Shown here in pieces: positions 55,415-63,641 of a stretch of 64,000 nucleotides of DNA. The stretch is taken from positions 1 to 64,000 of the forward strand of contig JAEWMH010000003.1 of the NCBI GenBank assembly GCA_023393235.1, in the 5' to 3' direction. The stretch comes from Bacillota bacterium (GTDB lineage Bacteria > Bacillota > Bacilli > Paenibacillales > NBRC-103111). Below the pieces are notes generated by a model that was not told where the DNA came from, ran no database searches, and was given only the letters and a program-made list of their open reading frames with translations. A program made the translations under genes and the position numbers. The stretch's first letter is position 1. Every line of letters starts with the position of its first letter.

Positions 55415-56152
55415 CTAGTCCAGAGGCAGCAAAACCTCCGTAGCGAATGCCCCCTCCTCATGCTGCCGGTTTAAATATCCGTTGTATTTGGCTACAATCC
55501 GGTCCATTCTCATGAGTCCGAAGCCGTGGCTGTTTCCATCCTTGGTGGTCAGATACTCCTTCCCAAGCTTCAAGATAGGACCGCCTGCCGAATTGGTCAC
55601 AGAGATATATAACTGCCCCTTCAACACCCCGATGTATATCCGGATAAAACGTTCCTCCTCCGCCTTTTGCTTTAAACAAGCCTCCATCGCATTGTCCAGC
55701 AGGTTTCCGATGATCACGCAGAGATCGATTTCCGGTATCCCCAGCTTCTCCGGTACGTTCGCCTTGGCGTTAATGGCGATTTTCCGCACCCGCGCCAAAG
55801 ATAACTTACTGTTTAAGATGGCGTCGGCCATCACATTGCCGGATTTCAGAACAGTGTCCACATCCGCCAGATCCGCATCCAGCATCCCCAGGTAACGCTG
55901 CATCTCCTCCATTTGCTCCATAGCCAGATAGGCCTTCATGGTTTGGATATGGTTGTGGTAGTCGTGGCGCCAGCCCCGCATCTGGCGGTACATATTATTG
56001 ACCTCTGCAATATGCTTAGCCATCAGATCATTCTGGTAAGCGGCAATGCGCCGGTCCACCAGCCGGCGGATATACCTTCGGATCAAGAAAAACAGAGCCG
56101 CTGCCGCCAGCGCACCACCAAGCCAAGCGCCGGCAACCCATAAAGCCGTCAT
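55415..56152 (-). CDS. GHKL (AgrC-like) sensor histidine kinase, short form
   Basis: A 245-residue kinase with one N-terminal membrane helix (WVAGAWLGGALAAAALFFLI) instead of the six-helix sensor of AgrC. The phosphoacceptor segment is GWRHDYHNHIQTMKAYL, and the ATPase domain has VIIGNLLDNAMEACLKQ and GFGLMRMDRIVAKY. It overlaps the LytTR regulator by 4 bases. With so little outside the membrane, it may sense through the adjacent exporter or inside the membrane; that is inference. Confidence 0.9.
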   Translation of the reverse strand: MTALWVAGAWLGGALAAAALFFLIRRYIRRLVDRRIAAYQNDLMAKHIAEVNNMYRQMRGWRHDYHNHIQTMKAYLAMEQMEEMQRYLGMLDADLADVDTVLKSGNVMADAILNSKLSLARVRKIAINAKANVPEKLGIPEIDLCVIIGNLLDNAMEACLKQKAEEERFIRIYIGVLKGQLYISVTNSAGGPILKLGKEYLTTKDGNSHGFGLMRMDRIVAKYNGYLNRQHEEGAFATEVLLPLD

Positions 56153-56871
56153 TCGTCCATCCCCCTGTAATAAGCAATAAACGCCTGATTCACCTTGTGG
56201 TAGGAGCTTCGGGATAATGGCACTTCCGCACCGTTATCCAGAACCGCGCAGGTTCTTGCAACCCGCCGGATATGCCGGAGGGCAACCAAATAGGAACGGT
56301 GACAGCGCACAAAGCCATGTGGCTCCAGCCGGTTCTCCATAATAGAAATGGACCAATTGGTTTCGATGGGACCTTGGAGAGTGGCTAACACGGTTGAATG
56401 GGCGAAGGCCTCCACATATAGAATGTGATCCGTCAACACCCGGACACTCTCGCCGTTCATACTGAATACAAGAGCTCCGCCGCCTTCTTTTACCGCCGCG
56501 CTGCAGGCTTTATTCATAACAGTAAACAGCTTGGCCTCATCCAGCGGCTTCAACAGATAATGGAGAGCGGACACCTCATAGCCTTCCGCCATAAAATCGG
56601 AAAACCCGGTTATAAACACCATCTGGACGTCCACGTTGTCTCTTCGGATATGTTGGGCCAGTGCAACGCCGTCCATCTCCTTCATCTGGATATCCAGCAA
56701 AAGCAGGTGCCATGCTTTATCCACCTGATAACAAAACCAAAAGGCTTCCGCGCTTTCAAACAACTGAACGGATGCGGAGATTCCCGCTTGCCGGGCCCAC
56801 TGCTCCGTTAATTTTCCCAGGTAACCCCGTTGGGCGGCGTCATCGTCACAGATCCCTATTTTCATTTGCAT
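56149..56871 (-). CDS. LytTR-family response regulator
   Basis: A 240-residue regulator of the AgrA/LytR class. The receiver domain has the acidic ICDDD near residue 8 and phosphoacceptor Asp in LLLLDIQMKEMDG near residue 60. The LytTR DNA-binding domain (about 140-236) contains YVEAFAHSTVLAT and FVRCHRSYLVALRHI. GGAGG lies 10 bases before ATG 56871. It is the first gene of a likely four-gene operon (regulator, kinase, two ABC half-transporters). Confidence 0.93.
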   Translation of the reverse strand: MQMKIGICDDDAAQRGYLGKLTEQWARQAGISASVQLFESAEAFWFCYQVDKAWHLLLLDIQMKEMDGVALAQHIRRDNVDVQMVFITGFSDFMAEGYEVSALHYLLKPLDEAKLFTVMNKACSAAVKEGGGALVFSMNGESVRVLTDHILYVEAFAHSTVLATLQGPIETNWSISIMENRLEPHGFVRCHRSYLVALRHIRRVARTCAVLDNGAEVPLSRSSYHKVNQAFIAYYRGMDE

Positions 56872-57171
56872 GGGGCAGCAGCCTCCAATACAGCGTTAAT
56901 GTTTTGTGTTAAATCCGAAAATGGAAGAGGTAAAAACTGTTTGCAATTTTATCATGGAGAACTGCCCGCAGCAATGATAAAACACAACATTCCGGGACAT
57001 GCAATTCCCCCAAAAGCACAGCATAGTCTAAAAAATCAGAGAAAACTGATTTGTTTATCGCCTTTTGTGGGCGGACAACTGCAGTTGGATAAAAAACAGG
57101 TATTGCCTAGAGGCCCTAAGTTCTTTATAATGACGCTAATCATTGCGTTATGTAGAAAGGGGAAAATCCGA
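56872..57171. other. 300-bp divergent intergenic region (LytTR operon / asd)
   Basis: A gene-free interval between divergent genes. It contains the asd promoter (57103-57131) and the GAAAGGGG ribosome site of asd. I saw no clear pair of LytTR direct repeats for self-regulation of the operon. Confidence 0.6.
57103..57131 (+). promoter_or_regulatory. sigma-A-like promoter of asd
   Basis: TTGCCT (57103-57108) and a perfect TATAAT (57126-57131) with a 17-base spacer, 41 bases before the asd ATG. Confidence 0.72.
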
Positions 57172-58257
57172 ATGTCTCGCAAGTTACGGGCAGGTATTGT
57201 CGGGGGCACCGGCATGGTAGGCCAACGCTTTATCAATCTTTTAGAAAATCATCCCTGGTTTGAAGTAACCGCAATCGCCGCCAGTGCCAGCTCCGCAGGC
57301 AAGGTGTATGAGGAAGCGGTAAAAGGCAGATGGAAGCTGGAGCAGCCCATGCCGGAGGCCGTGAAATCCATTACGGTTCAGGATGCGTCCAAAGTAGAGG
57401 AATTTGCCGCACAGGTGGATCTGATCTTCTGTGCTGTGGATATGAAGAAGGAAGAAATCAAAGCGCTGGAGGAGGCTTACGCCAAAACCGGCACACCGGT
57501 GATCTCCAATAACTCGGCCCACCGCTGGACACCTGACGTTCCGATGGTGATCCCGGAGATCAACCCGGGCCATATTGCCGTCATCGAGCATCAGCGCAAG
57601 CGTTTGGGCACTACCACCGGCTTCATCGCCGTGAAGCCCAATTGCTCCATTCAGAGCTATGTGCCGGCCTTGAGCGCCCTTGCGGCCTTTAAGCCAACCG
57701 CTGTAGTGGCGACCACCTATCAAGCGATTTCCGGCGCGGGCAAAACCTTCAAGGAATGGCCGGAAATGATCGACAACGTTATTCCGTACATTGGCGGCGA
57801 GGAAGAAAAGAGCGAGCAGGAGCCTCTGCGCATCTGGGGCAGCATTGTGAACGGCGCCATCGTGAAGGCACCAACCCCTGCCATCACCACCCAATGCATC
57901 CGGGTGCCGGTGGCTGACGGACACTTGGCCGCGGTATTTGCCTCCTTTGAAAAGAAACCTCCCAAGGACGAGATCATCGACCTGTGGAAAAGCTTCAAGG
58001 GCAGACCGCAGGAGCTTCAGCTTCCCAGCGCCCCGAAGCAGTTCATTACCTATTTCGAAGAAGAGAACCGTCCGCAAACCGGATTGGACCGGAACATCGA
58101 AAAAGGCATGGGCGTCTCTGTCGGCAGACTCCGTGAGGACCTCCTCCACGATTACAAGTTCGTCAGCCTGTCCCACAACACCCTGCGCGGAGCCGCAGGC
58201 GGCGCGGTACTGATCGCCGAGCTGTTGAAGGCTGAAGGGTATATCCAAGCCAAGTAA
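57172..58257 (+). CDS. asd: aspartate-semialdehyde dehydrogenase
   Basis: A 361-residue enzyme that reduces aspartyl-phosphate to aspartate semialdehyde for lysine, diaminopimelate, threonine and methionine synthesis. It is of the archaeal/fungal type rather than the usual Bacillus Asd: NADP motif AGIVGGTGMVGQRF, catalytic Cys158 in KPNCSIQSY, and the RVPVADGHLAAVF segment with the conserved His near 252. ATG 57172 follows GAAAGGGG. It is transcribed alone and lies inside the region that interrupts the conserved cymR-alaS gene order. Confidence 0.93.
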   Translation: MSRKLRAGIVGGTGMVGQRFINLLENHPWFEVTAIAASASSAGKVYEEAVKGRWKLEQPMPEAVKSITVQDASKVEEFAAQVDLIFCAVDMKKEEIKALEEAYAKTGTPVISNNSAHRWTPDVPMVIPEINPGHIAVIEHQRKRLGTTTGFIAVKPNCSIQSYVPALSALAAFKPTAVVATTYQAISGAGKTFKEWPEMIDNVIPYIGGEEEKSEQEPLRIWGSIVNGAIVKAPTPAITTQCIRVPVADGHLAAVFASFEKKPPKDEIIDLWKSFKGRPQELQLPSAPKQFITYFEEENRPQTGLDRNIEKGMGVSVGRLREDLLHDYKFVSLSHNTLRGAAGGAVLIAELLKAEGYIQAK

Positions 58258-58276
58258 GCTGCCTAAACGGATAAAG

Positions 58277-58311
58277 AAAGAGCTGTCCCGCAAGTTGGGC
58301 AGCTCTTTTTT
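58277..58311. terminator. terminator shared by asd and the AI-2E-family gene
   Basis: AAAGAGCTGTCC faces GGGCAGCTCTTT, followed by TTTT on the plus strand; the A-rich left side could serve the convergent gene. Confidence 0.88.
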
Positions 58312-58345
58312 GCATTCCCATATACCCGTCATTCCGGCTCCGCTC

Positions 58346-59416
58346 CTACGTGGTCCGCCGCTGGATGAAATATTGGGACACATGGGAGAACACCACCTTC
58401 AGCACCGCAAAAAACGGCACCGCCAGAATCAGCCCCGCCACCCCGGCTACCTGTCCGCCTACTAACAAGGCGAAGATGATGAGCAGCGGATGCATATGCA
58501 AGGACCGCCCCACCACTTGGGGCGATATGACGTTACCCTCCAGAAGCTGGCAGATCCAATTGACCAAAAGCACATAAAGCACCATTTTCCACGAGATGGA
58601 GGCTGCCATCAGCACTCCCGGTGCCGCGCCCAGATACGGGCCCAGGTAAGGAATAATGTTGAATACCGCTACTACACAGGCCAGAAGGAGCGGGTATTCC
58701 ATACCGATGAGCCAATACCCGATATATGCCATTACTCCGATAATGATGCAGACCAGAAACTGCCCTCTTATGTAGCTGCCTAACGCCTCGTCGATTTCGA
58801 ACAGGAGACGGGTGATATGGCGGCGGTGTTTGCGCGGGACCACAGCCAGTACCGTTTTTTCGATCAGCTGAAAGTCCTTCAGAATATAAAAGGCCACAAA
58901 CGGCACAATCAGCGCCACAAACAGCACGTTCAGCTTGCTGCCAATTCCGTTGAGATAGTTGGCAACCCAATCGGAGACACCCTGCTCCAGCCGGAACAAC
59001 GAATTGTTGATGCCGCTGCGGATACTATCGGGCAGCATTTCGCTGTCGTTGAACTGGTCGATCATCCCCTGCGCCCGCATGGTGAATTCCGGCATATGTT
59101 CATTGAGCTCCGTGAGCTGGTTCATAAACATGGGAATGCCGTTCATGAGAATCACCGTGAGCGAACCGAGAAACGTGACATATATCAAAAGCACCGCCAC
59201 TGTCCGCGGCACTCTCCTCCGGTTCAGCAGCACCACCACAGGATTCAGCACATACGAAATGATCATGGCGATAATAAACGGCGCCAGCACCGCCTTGGCA
59301 AAGCTGAATATACCTCCCAGAATGGGCCGGACCAGCCAGAGCATGTACACGATCAGAAGCCCCAGCAGAGCATAAATCAGGATTCGAAACCGTTTGGTGG
59401 ACCAGAATGGCTCCAT
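58346..59416 (-). CDS. AI-2E-family (UPF0118/PerM) permease, YrrI-like
   Basis: A 356-residue membrane protein with about eight helices in the AI-2E transporter family pattern: an N-terminal helix pair, LNPVVVLLNRRRVPRTVAVLLIY, a cytosolic amphipathic region, and the conserved end NVISPQVVGRSLHMHPLLIIFALLVGG. Members have been linked to signal export or sodium/proton exchange; the substrate here is unknown. GGGGGAGG precedes ATG 59416; ATG 59440 also has a usable site. It lies where yrrI is expected between the cymR block and alaS. Confidence 0.86.
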   Translation of the reverse strand: MEPFWSTKRFRILIYALLGLLIVYMLWLVRPILGGIFSFAKAVLAPFIIAMIISYVLNPVVVLLNRRRVPRTVAVLLIYVTFLGSLTVILMNGIPMFMNQLTELNEHMPEFTMRAQGMIDQFNDSEMLPDSIRSGINNSLFRLEQGVSDWVANYLNGIGSKLNVLFVALIVPFVAFYILKDFQLIEKTVLAVVPRKHRRHITRLLFEIDEALGSYIRGQFLVCIIIGVMAYIGYWLIGMEYPLLLACVVAVFNIIPYLGPYLGAAPGVLMAASISWKMVLYVLLVNWICQLLEGNVISPQVVGRSLHMHPLLIIFALLVGGQVAGVAGLILAVPFFAVLKVVFSHVSQYFIQRRTT

Positions 59417-59553
59417 GGTAGCCTCCCCCCCTTTTGTCATGGTATGTCCCTTCCGCCGGACAGACTCCTTTAGTGTAGTATATGTTGCCCTGGGGGAATT
59501 AAACCTGGAAGGGACAAAACAGGGGGAACTGGAGCAGCCGGGGCCGCCAACGC

Positions 59554-59590
59554 CAAAAAAGCCCTGGCGCCTTAAAGGCGTGGGCTTTTA
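59554..59590 (-). terminator. terminator after the zinc-ribbon gene
   Basis: On the minus strand AAAGCCC and an inner ACGCCTTTAAGGCG fold against GGGCTTTTTT. Confidence 0.85.
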
Positions 59591-59612
59591 CAGCAAGCGA
59601 AGATCAGACAGG

Positions 59613-59825
59613 TCAGTTGGCCTGAATTTGCTCCGCAATGAATTCGTCTTCAAAGAAGAGATCGTCCAGAGAGCTGAGCGTACCGTCCTCTTCCACCTGA
59701 TAAACGGACATTTTGTCACCGTTTACCGTCAATTCAATGAAGCAGCCCCAGCAGTAAAACTGGTGGGAGCCAATTTTTCCGATATCCCGGGAATTGCAGT
59801 TGGGACATTGCATTGTCAAATCCAT
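59613..59825 (-). CDS. small zinc-ribbon-like protein
   Basis: A 70-residue protein with CPNCNSRDIGKIGSHQFYCWGC, a likely four-Cys zinc ribbon, followed by FIELTVNGDKMSVYQVEEDG and an acidic, helical tail. It lies between the PRC-barrel and AI-2E-family genes, where Bacillus relatives carry similar small proteins. ATG 59825 and the adjacent GTG 59828 share a weak site; an internal ATG at 59813 is possible. No function is known. Confidence 0.75.
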   Translation of the reverse strand: MDLTMQCPNCNSRDIGKIGSHQFYCWGCFIELTVNGDKMSVYQVEEDGTLSSLDDLFFEDEFIAEQIQAN

Positions 59826-59888
59826 CACCCTGTTCCGTAAAATAAATTGCTTCTTTCATCCGCATGCGTGTAAGCAGGTGTTCCTTCC

Positions 59889-60386
59889 CTACGGGCTGCC
59901 CGCCGGCTGGCTGGTCCGCACCGTAATGGCGTCTTCGCCCCGCATAGCACCCGGCGGAACGGGAATCCTTCGCCTTCCCTCCTGCAAGTCTGTCAGAATT
60001 CCGTCCGACAGCTCCAGGCCTACTATAGAGTCTTCCATTTTTTCTGAAAAATAAACATCCTCCAAACGCCCCATCTGGATTCCTTCTACGGAAACCATAG
60101 GCAAACCCTTCAGCTTCTGCTTGCCCCATCCTAACAAACTGGTGTCAGGAAAGGATTTGAAGGGACGGACGGATGCTGTGCTGTTGATGATTACCGCGTC
60201 CTCCCCGATGGAAACCAGGGCATTCCACTCTACATAGCGGGCGGCATTGAACCAGGATTTGTACTCCAGGACGATGCCGCGGAGCTTCCAGGCGCCGGTC
60301 ACCAGCACATCCTTAACCGTCCCGACCCGTTTGCCGGTGACGATATCCATAACAGGCAACCCCAGCAGATTGCACACGCTCCTCAT
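59889..60386 (-). CDS. PRC-barrel domain protein (YrrD-like)
   Basis: A 165-residue protein with two PRC-barrel-type beta domains: MDIVTGKRVGTVKDVLVTGAW at the N-terminus and VEGIQMGRLEDVYFSEKMEDSIVGLELSDG after residue 100. PRC barrels bind RNA or protein partners; B. subtilis YrrD lies in the same neighbourhood. AAAGGAGG lies just before ATG 60386; the open frame to 60431 precedes that site. It follows the cysteine desulfurase gene by 126 bases. Confidence 0.85.
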   Translation of the reverse strand: MRSVCNLLGLPVMDIVTGKRVGTVKDVLVTGAWKLRGIVLEYKSWFNAARYVEWNALVSIGEDAVIINSTASVRPFKSFPDTSLLGWGKQKLKGLPMVSVEGIQMGRLEDVYFSEKMEDSIVGLELSDGILTDLQEGRRRIPVPPGAMRGEDAITVRTSQPAGSP

Positions 60387-60512
60387 GTACGATTCCTCCT
60401 TTTTGCCCACATCGGCTGCTTGTCCACTCAAGCATAGGGTGCGGCATTTAAGAAGAATTATCCTAAGGTTAAAAGGAAGCGGAGAACTGTGGGTATATCA
60501 AGTGCCATTTCA

Positions 60513-61673
60513 CTATTTACGCAACCGTTCCACAATGGTTCCAACTTTTTCGCAGGTAATTTCAATCTCTTCGAAAGTTGTTTGCGGTCCGAAGCTGAAG
60601 CGGACGGCGGAGGCTGCCACATCCTGCGGAAGCCCCATAGCCGTAAGCACATGGGACAATTCCAGGGATCCGGAGGTGCAGGCGGAGCCGCTGGCCGCAG
60701 CAATTCCCTCCAGATCAAGCCGCATCAGCAGGGTTTCTGTGGCGCAGCCCGGGAAGCTTACATGGAGGATATGGGGCAGACGGTCCTCCGGACGGGAGGG
60801 CCCGTTTACAATGAAGCCCTCTGCGCCTAATCTGGCCTCCAGGCCGTGGAGCATACAGGTGCGCAGCTCCTCCATCCGATGGCGTTTGTCTTCCATGGTT
60901 TCCACTGCCAGCCGGAGTGCTTCGGCAAAACCTGCAGCAGCAGCCACATCCTCGGTTCCTGCACGTTTCCTTCTTTCCTGGGCCCCTCCATAGATAAGCG
61001 GGGACAGGTGAATCCGGGAGGAACAGTACAAGGCCCCGATGCCCTTAGGGCCACCCAGCTTATGGGCCGAGAAGCTCATCAGGTCCACCGGCAGCGTAGA
61101 CAGGTCAATAGGCACCAGGCCGGCTGCCTGGACTGCATCCACATGGAAGGGGATACCCCGGCTTCTGGCCAGGAGTCCGATCGCGGAAACAGGCTGAACG
61201 GACCCTACTTCATTGTTTCCGTACATAACGGAAATCAGCAGAGTCCTGGGGGTAATGGCCGCTTCCACGTCTTCTGTCGAAATCAATCCGGAACGGTCGG
61301 CAGGCAAATAGGTGACCTCGTATCCGGCTTGCTCCAGCTTCTCACAGGCATGCAGCACCGCATGATGCTCCACCGCTGACGTGATGATATGGTTCTTGGG
61401 ACCGGCAGGCAGCGGAGCCAGCCCGAAAATGGCGGCATTGTCGGCTTCCGTGCCCCCTCCGGTGAAAATCAGCTCCTTGGGTGCACAGTGAAGCAGCCCG
61501 GCGATAGTTTCCCGTGCGCGGGACAGGACGGCCCGGGCATCCCGCCCAAAACGGTGAAGGCTGGAAGGATTGCCGTATTGCTCCCGGAGGAGCGGCAGCA
61601 TCGCATCCAGCACTTCAGGCAATAGCGGCGTTGCCGCCGCATGGTCCAGATAGATGGGGTTCATGAAATCCAT
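60513..61673 (-). CDS. cysteine desulfurase (IscS/YrvO type)
   Basis: A 386-residue PLP enzyme that takes sulfur from cysteine for tRNA thiolation (through MnmA) or iron-sulfur assembly. Marks are IYLDHAAATPLLPEVLDAM, the PLP-binding Lys205 in SFSAHKLGGPKG, His104 in VEHHAVL, and the mobile catalytic Cys332 in ASGSACTSGS. The usual HAATTP start motif has Ala in place of the first Thr. Either ATG 61673 or ATG 61664 may be the start. It follows the CymR-type gene by 17 bases, as in B. subtilis cymR-yrvO. Confidence 0.93.
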   Translation of the reverse strand: MDFMNPIYLDHAAATPLLPEVLDAMLPLLREQYGNPSSLHRFGRDARAVLSRARETIAGLLHCAPKELIFTGGGTEADNAAIFGLAPLPAGPKNHIITSAVEHHAVLHACEKLEQAGYEVTYLPADRSGLISTEDVEAAITPRTLLISVMYGNNEVGSVQPVSAIGLLARSRGIPFHVDAVQAAGLVPIDLSTLPVDLMSFSAHKLGGPKGIGALYCSSRIHLSPLIYGGAQERRKRAGTEDVAAAAGFAEALRLAVETMEDKRHRMEELRTCMLHGLEARLGAEGFIVNGPSRPEDRLPHILHVSFPGCATETLLMRLDLEGIAAASGSACTSGSLELSHVLTAMGLPQDVAASAVRFSFGPQTTFEEIEITCEKVGTIVERLRK

Positions 61674-61690
61674 ACACCTTCTATTTTACA

Positions 61691-62110
61691 TTAAATGTAA
61701 AACATGTAATTATCCATCTTGCCTTCATCATGGAATTCAATGAGGTTGGCCAAGGTGGTGGAATCCAGCACCTCTGCGATGGCATCCCGGATGCGGATCC
61801 ACAGATCACGCTTCGCCGGATCATCCTCCTCGGTGAAATCCACCGGGCTGATGGGTCCCTCCAGCACACGGATAATGTGGCCGGCGGTAATCTCCTCGGC
61901 ATTCTTGGAAAGAATATATCCGCCGTATGCCCCGCGGATGCTCTTCACCAAACCCGCATTCCGCAGGGGGGCGATAAGCTGCTCCAGATAATGCTCAGAG
62001 AGGCGGTGCTTCTCGGCAATGCTCTTCAGGGAGGTCGGACCTTCCCCGTTTTTGGCTGCAAGTTCCATCATAATGGTAAGGCCATAACGGCCTTTAGTTG
62101 ATATTTTCAA
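61691..62110 (-). CDS. cymR: Rrf2-family cysteine metabolism repressor (CymR-like)
   Basis: A 139-residue Rrf2 winged-helix regulator: MKISTKGRYGLTIMMELA, the recognition region LSEHYLEQLIAPLRNAGLVKSIRGAYGGY, and a C-terminal part ending MDNYMFYI. It has no cysteine, so it lacks the IscR cluster ligands and fits CymR, which represses sulfur genes in complex with CysK. It is first in the operon with the desulfurase and divergent from mnmA across 256 bases. Confidence 0.9.
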   Translation of the reverse strand: MKISTKGRYGLTIMMELAAKNGEGPTSLKSIAEKHRLSEHYLEQLIAPLRNAGLVKSIRGAYGGYILSKNAEEITAGHIIRVLEGPISPVDFTEEDDPAKRDLWIRIRDAIAEVLDSTTLANLIEFHDEGKMDNYMFYI

Positions 62111-62366
62111 GAGAACGCCACCTCAATCGACTGTTCTTGTTTTCGCTCCAGTGGTCGGGTCTGTCTCTTACCAGCATGTCCAGACAGTCCGGAATTCAAA
62201 TCCGCTGATAACCGATTTTTTTATCCACATCGTTATTATGTTATCACAATGAAGAGGTTCTTGGGAACTCCAGTATGACAACTTCATGAAAAAAATGCTT
62301 CTGTTTTAGAAAAATGGTACAATAGGAGGTATTGCATATTTCCCACACGAAAGGTCTGGCGAAACC

Positions 62367-63464
62367 ATGATGAAAGCACCACAAGATACACGGGTTGTCC
62401 TGGGCATGTCGGGAGGCGTGGACTCCTCGGTTGCCGCTCTTTTGCTGAAGCAGCAAGGGTATGACGTCATCGGCGTTTTCATGAAAAACTGGGATGATAC
62501 CGACGAATTCGGCCATTGCACCGCGGAGGATGACGCCGAGGATGTGCGCCGGGTGGCGGAAAAAATCGGCATTCCCTACTATACCGTCAACTTTGAAAAG
62601 CAGTATTACGATAAAGTCTTCGCCTATTTCCTGGAGGAATACCGCCGGGGTCGGACGCCCAACCCGGATGTGATGTGCAACCGGGAGATCAAGTTCGGCG
62701 AATTCCTGCAGAAGGCGCTGGACCTGGGAGCCGATTATATTGCCACCGGCCATTATGCCCAGGTGGATCAGCAGGATGGGGTGTACCGACTCCTCCGGGG
62801 CAATGATCCCGGTAAGGATCAGACCTACTTCCTTAGCCCCCTGAACCAATACCAGCTGAGCAAGGCCATGTTCCCCATCGGCCATCTGCCCAAGCCGGAG
62901 GTGCGCCGGATTGCCGAGGAGGCTGGCCTGGCCACCGCCAAAAAGAAGGACAGCACCGGCGTTTGCTTTATCGGCGAACGCAACTTCAAGGAATTCCTGA
63001 GCCAATACCTGCCTGCCCAGCCGGGAGAAATGCGTACCTTGACCGGTGAACTGAAAGGACGGCATGAGGGGCTCATGTACTACACCCTCGGGCAGCGCCA
63101 GGGTTTGGGTATCGGCGGCTCCGGCACAGGGGAACCCTGGTTCGTGGTGGACAAGAACCTGGAGACGAATACCCTGATTGTCGCCCAGGGGGATGATTCC
63201 CACTTATACTCCGTGGGCTTAACCGCTACGGGCTTCAACTGGATTCCGGGAAGAACTCCCCCGGAGTTGTTGAGGTGCACCGCCAAGTTCCGCTACCGCC
63301 AGCCCGACCAGCCGGTGACGGTTCATATTTCAACCGAGGACGGCACCTGCCGGGTGGAATTCGCCGAGCCCCAGCGGGCGGTAACCCCGGGGCAGATCGT
63401 CGTCTTCTACGACGGCGAGGTCTGCCTGGGCGGCGCCACCATCGACAAGATCATCCGGAAGTAA
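62367..63464 (+). CDS. mnmA: tRNA 2-thiouridine(34) synthase MnmA
   Basis: A 365-residue enzyme that thiolates the wobble uridine of Lys, Glu and Gln tRNAs. The PP-loop SGGVDSS is at residues 15-21, the catalytic Cys104 in DVMCNREIKF and Cys199 in STGVCFIGERNF, and the C-terminal beta-barrel ends VVFYDGEVCLGGATID. It should take sulfur from the nearby desulfurase. In B. subtilis mnmA (trmU) follows yrvO on the same strand; here it is divergent from cymR. Adjacent ATGs at 62367 and 62370 are both possible starts. Confidence 0.96.
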   Translation: MMKAPQDTRVVLGMSGGVDSSVAALLLKQQGYDVIGVFMKNWDDTDEFGHCTAEDDAEDVRRVAEKIGIPYYTVNFEKQYYDKVFAYFLEEYRRGRTPNPDVMCNREIKFGEFLQKALDLGADYIATGHYAQVDQQDGVYRLLRGNDPGKDQTYFLSPLNQYQLSKAMFPIGHLPKPEVRRIAEEAGLATAKKKDSTGVCFIGERNFKEFLSQYLPAQPGEMRTLTGELKGRHEGLMYYTLGQRQGLGIGGSGTGEPWFVVDKNLETNTLIVAQGDDSHLYSVGLTATGFNWIPGRTPPELLRCTAKFRYRQPDQPVTVHISTEDGTCRVEFAEPQRAVTPGQIVVFYDGEVCLGGATIDKIIRK

Positions 63465-63491
63465 ACCGTTCAGCAACCCTATGTGCAGCCG

Positions 63492-63534
63492 ACTGCCTCT
63501 CTAAGCCTAAACAGCTTGGGAAGGCAGTTTTTTG
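63492..63534 (+). terminator. terminator after mnmA
   Basis: ACTGCCT and AAGC face GCTT and AGGCAGT, followed by TTTTTTG. Confidence 0.85.
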
Positions 63535-63641
63535 TGGGACGGGCGGATCACGCTTCCTTTTGGAGACGTTTGTGTCGGGGGCTCCCCCACAAGTATTCGG
63601 AATCCGCTTCGAAGCATGGACTTCACTTTTGGGGGATTTAT

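Noticed and set aside
55144..55461. A small minus-strand frame between the GHKL kinase and the first ABC gene with two hydrophobic stretches, considered as a signal-peptide or AgrB remnant.
   Set aside because: It overlaps both neighbours in other frames, lacks a ribosome site, and has no double-Gly or AgrD-like features.
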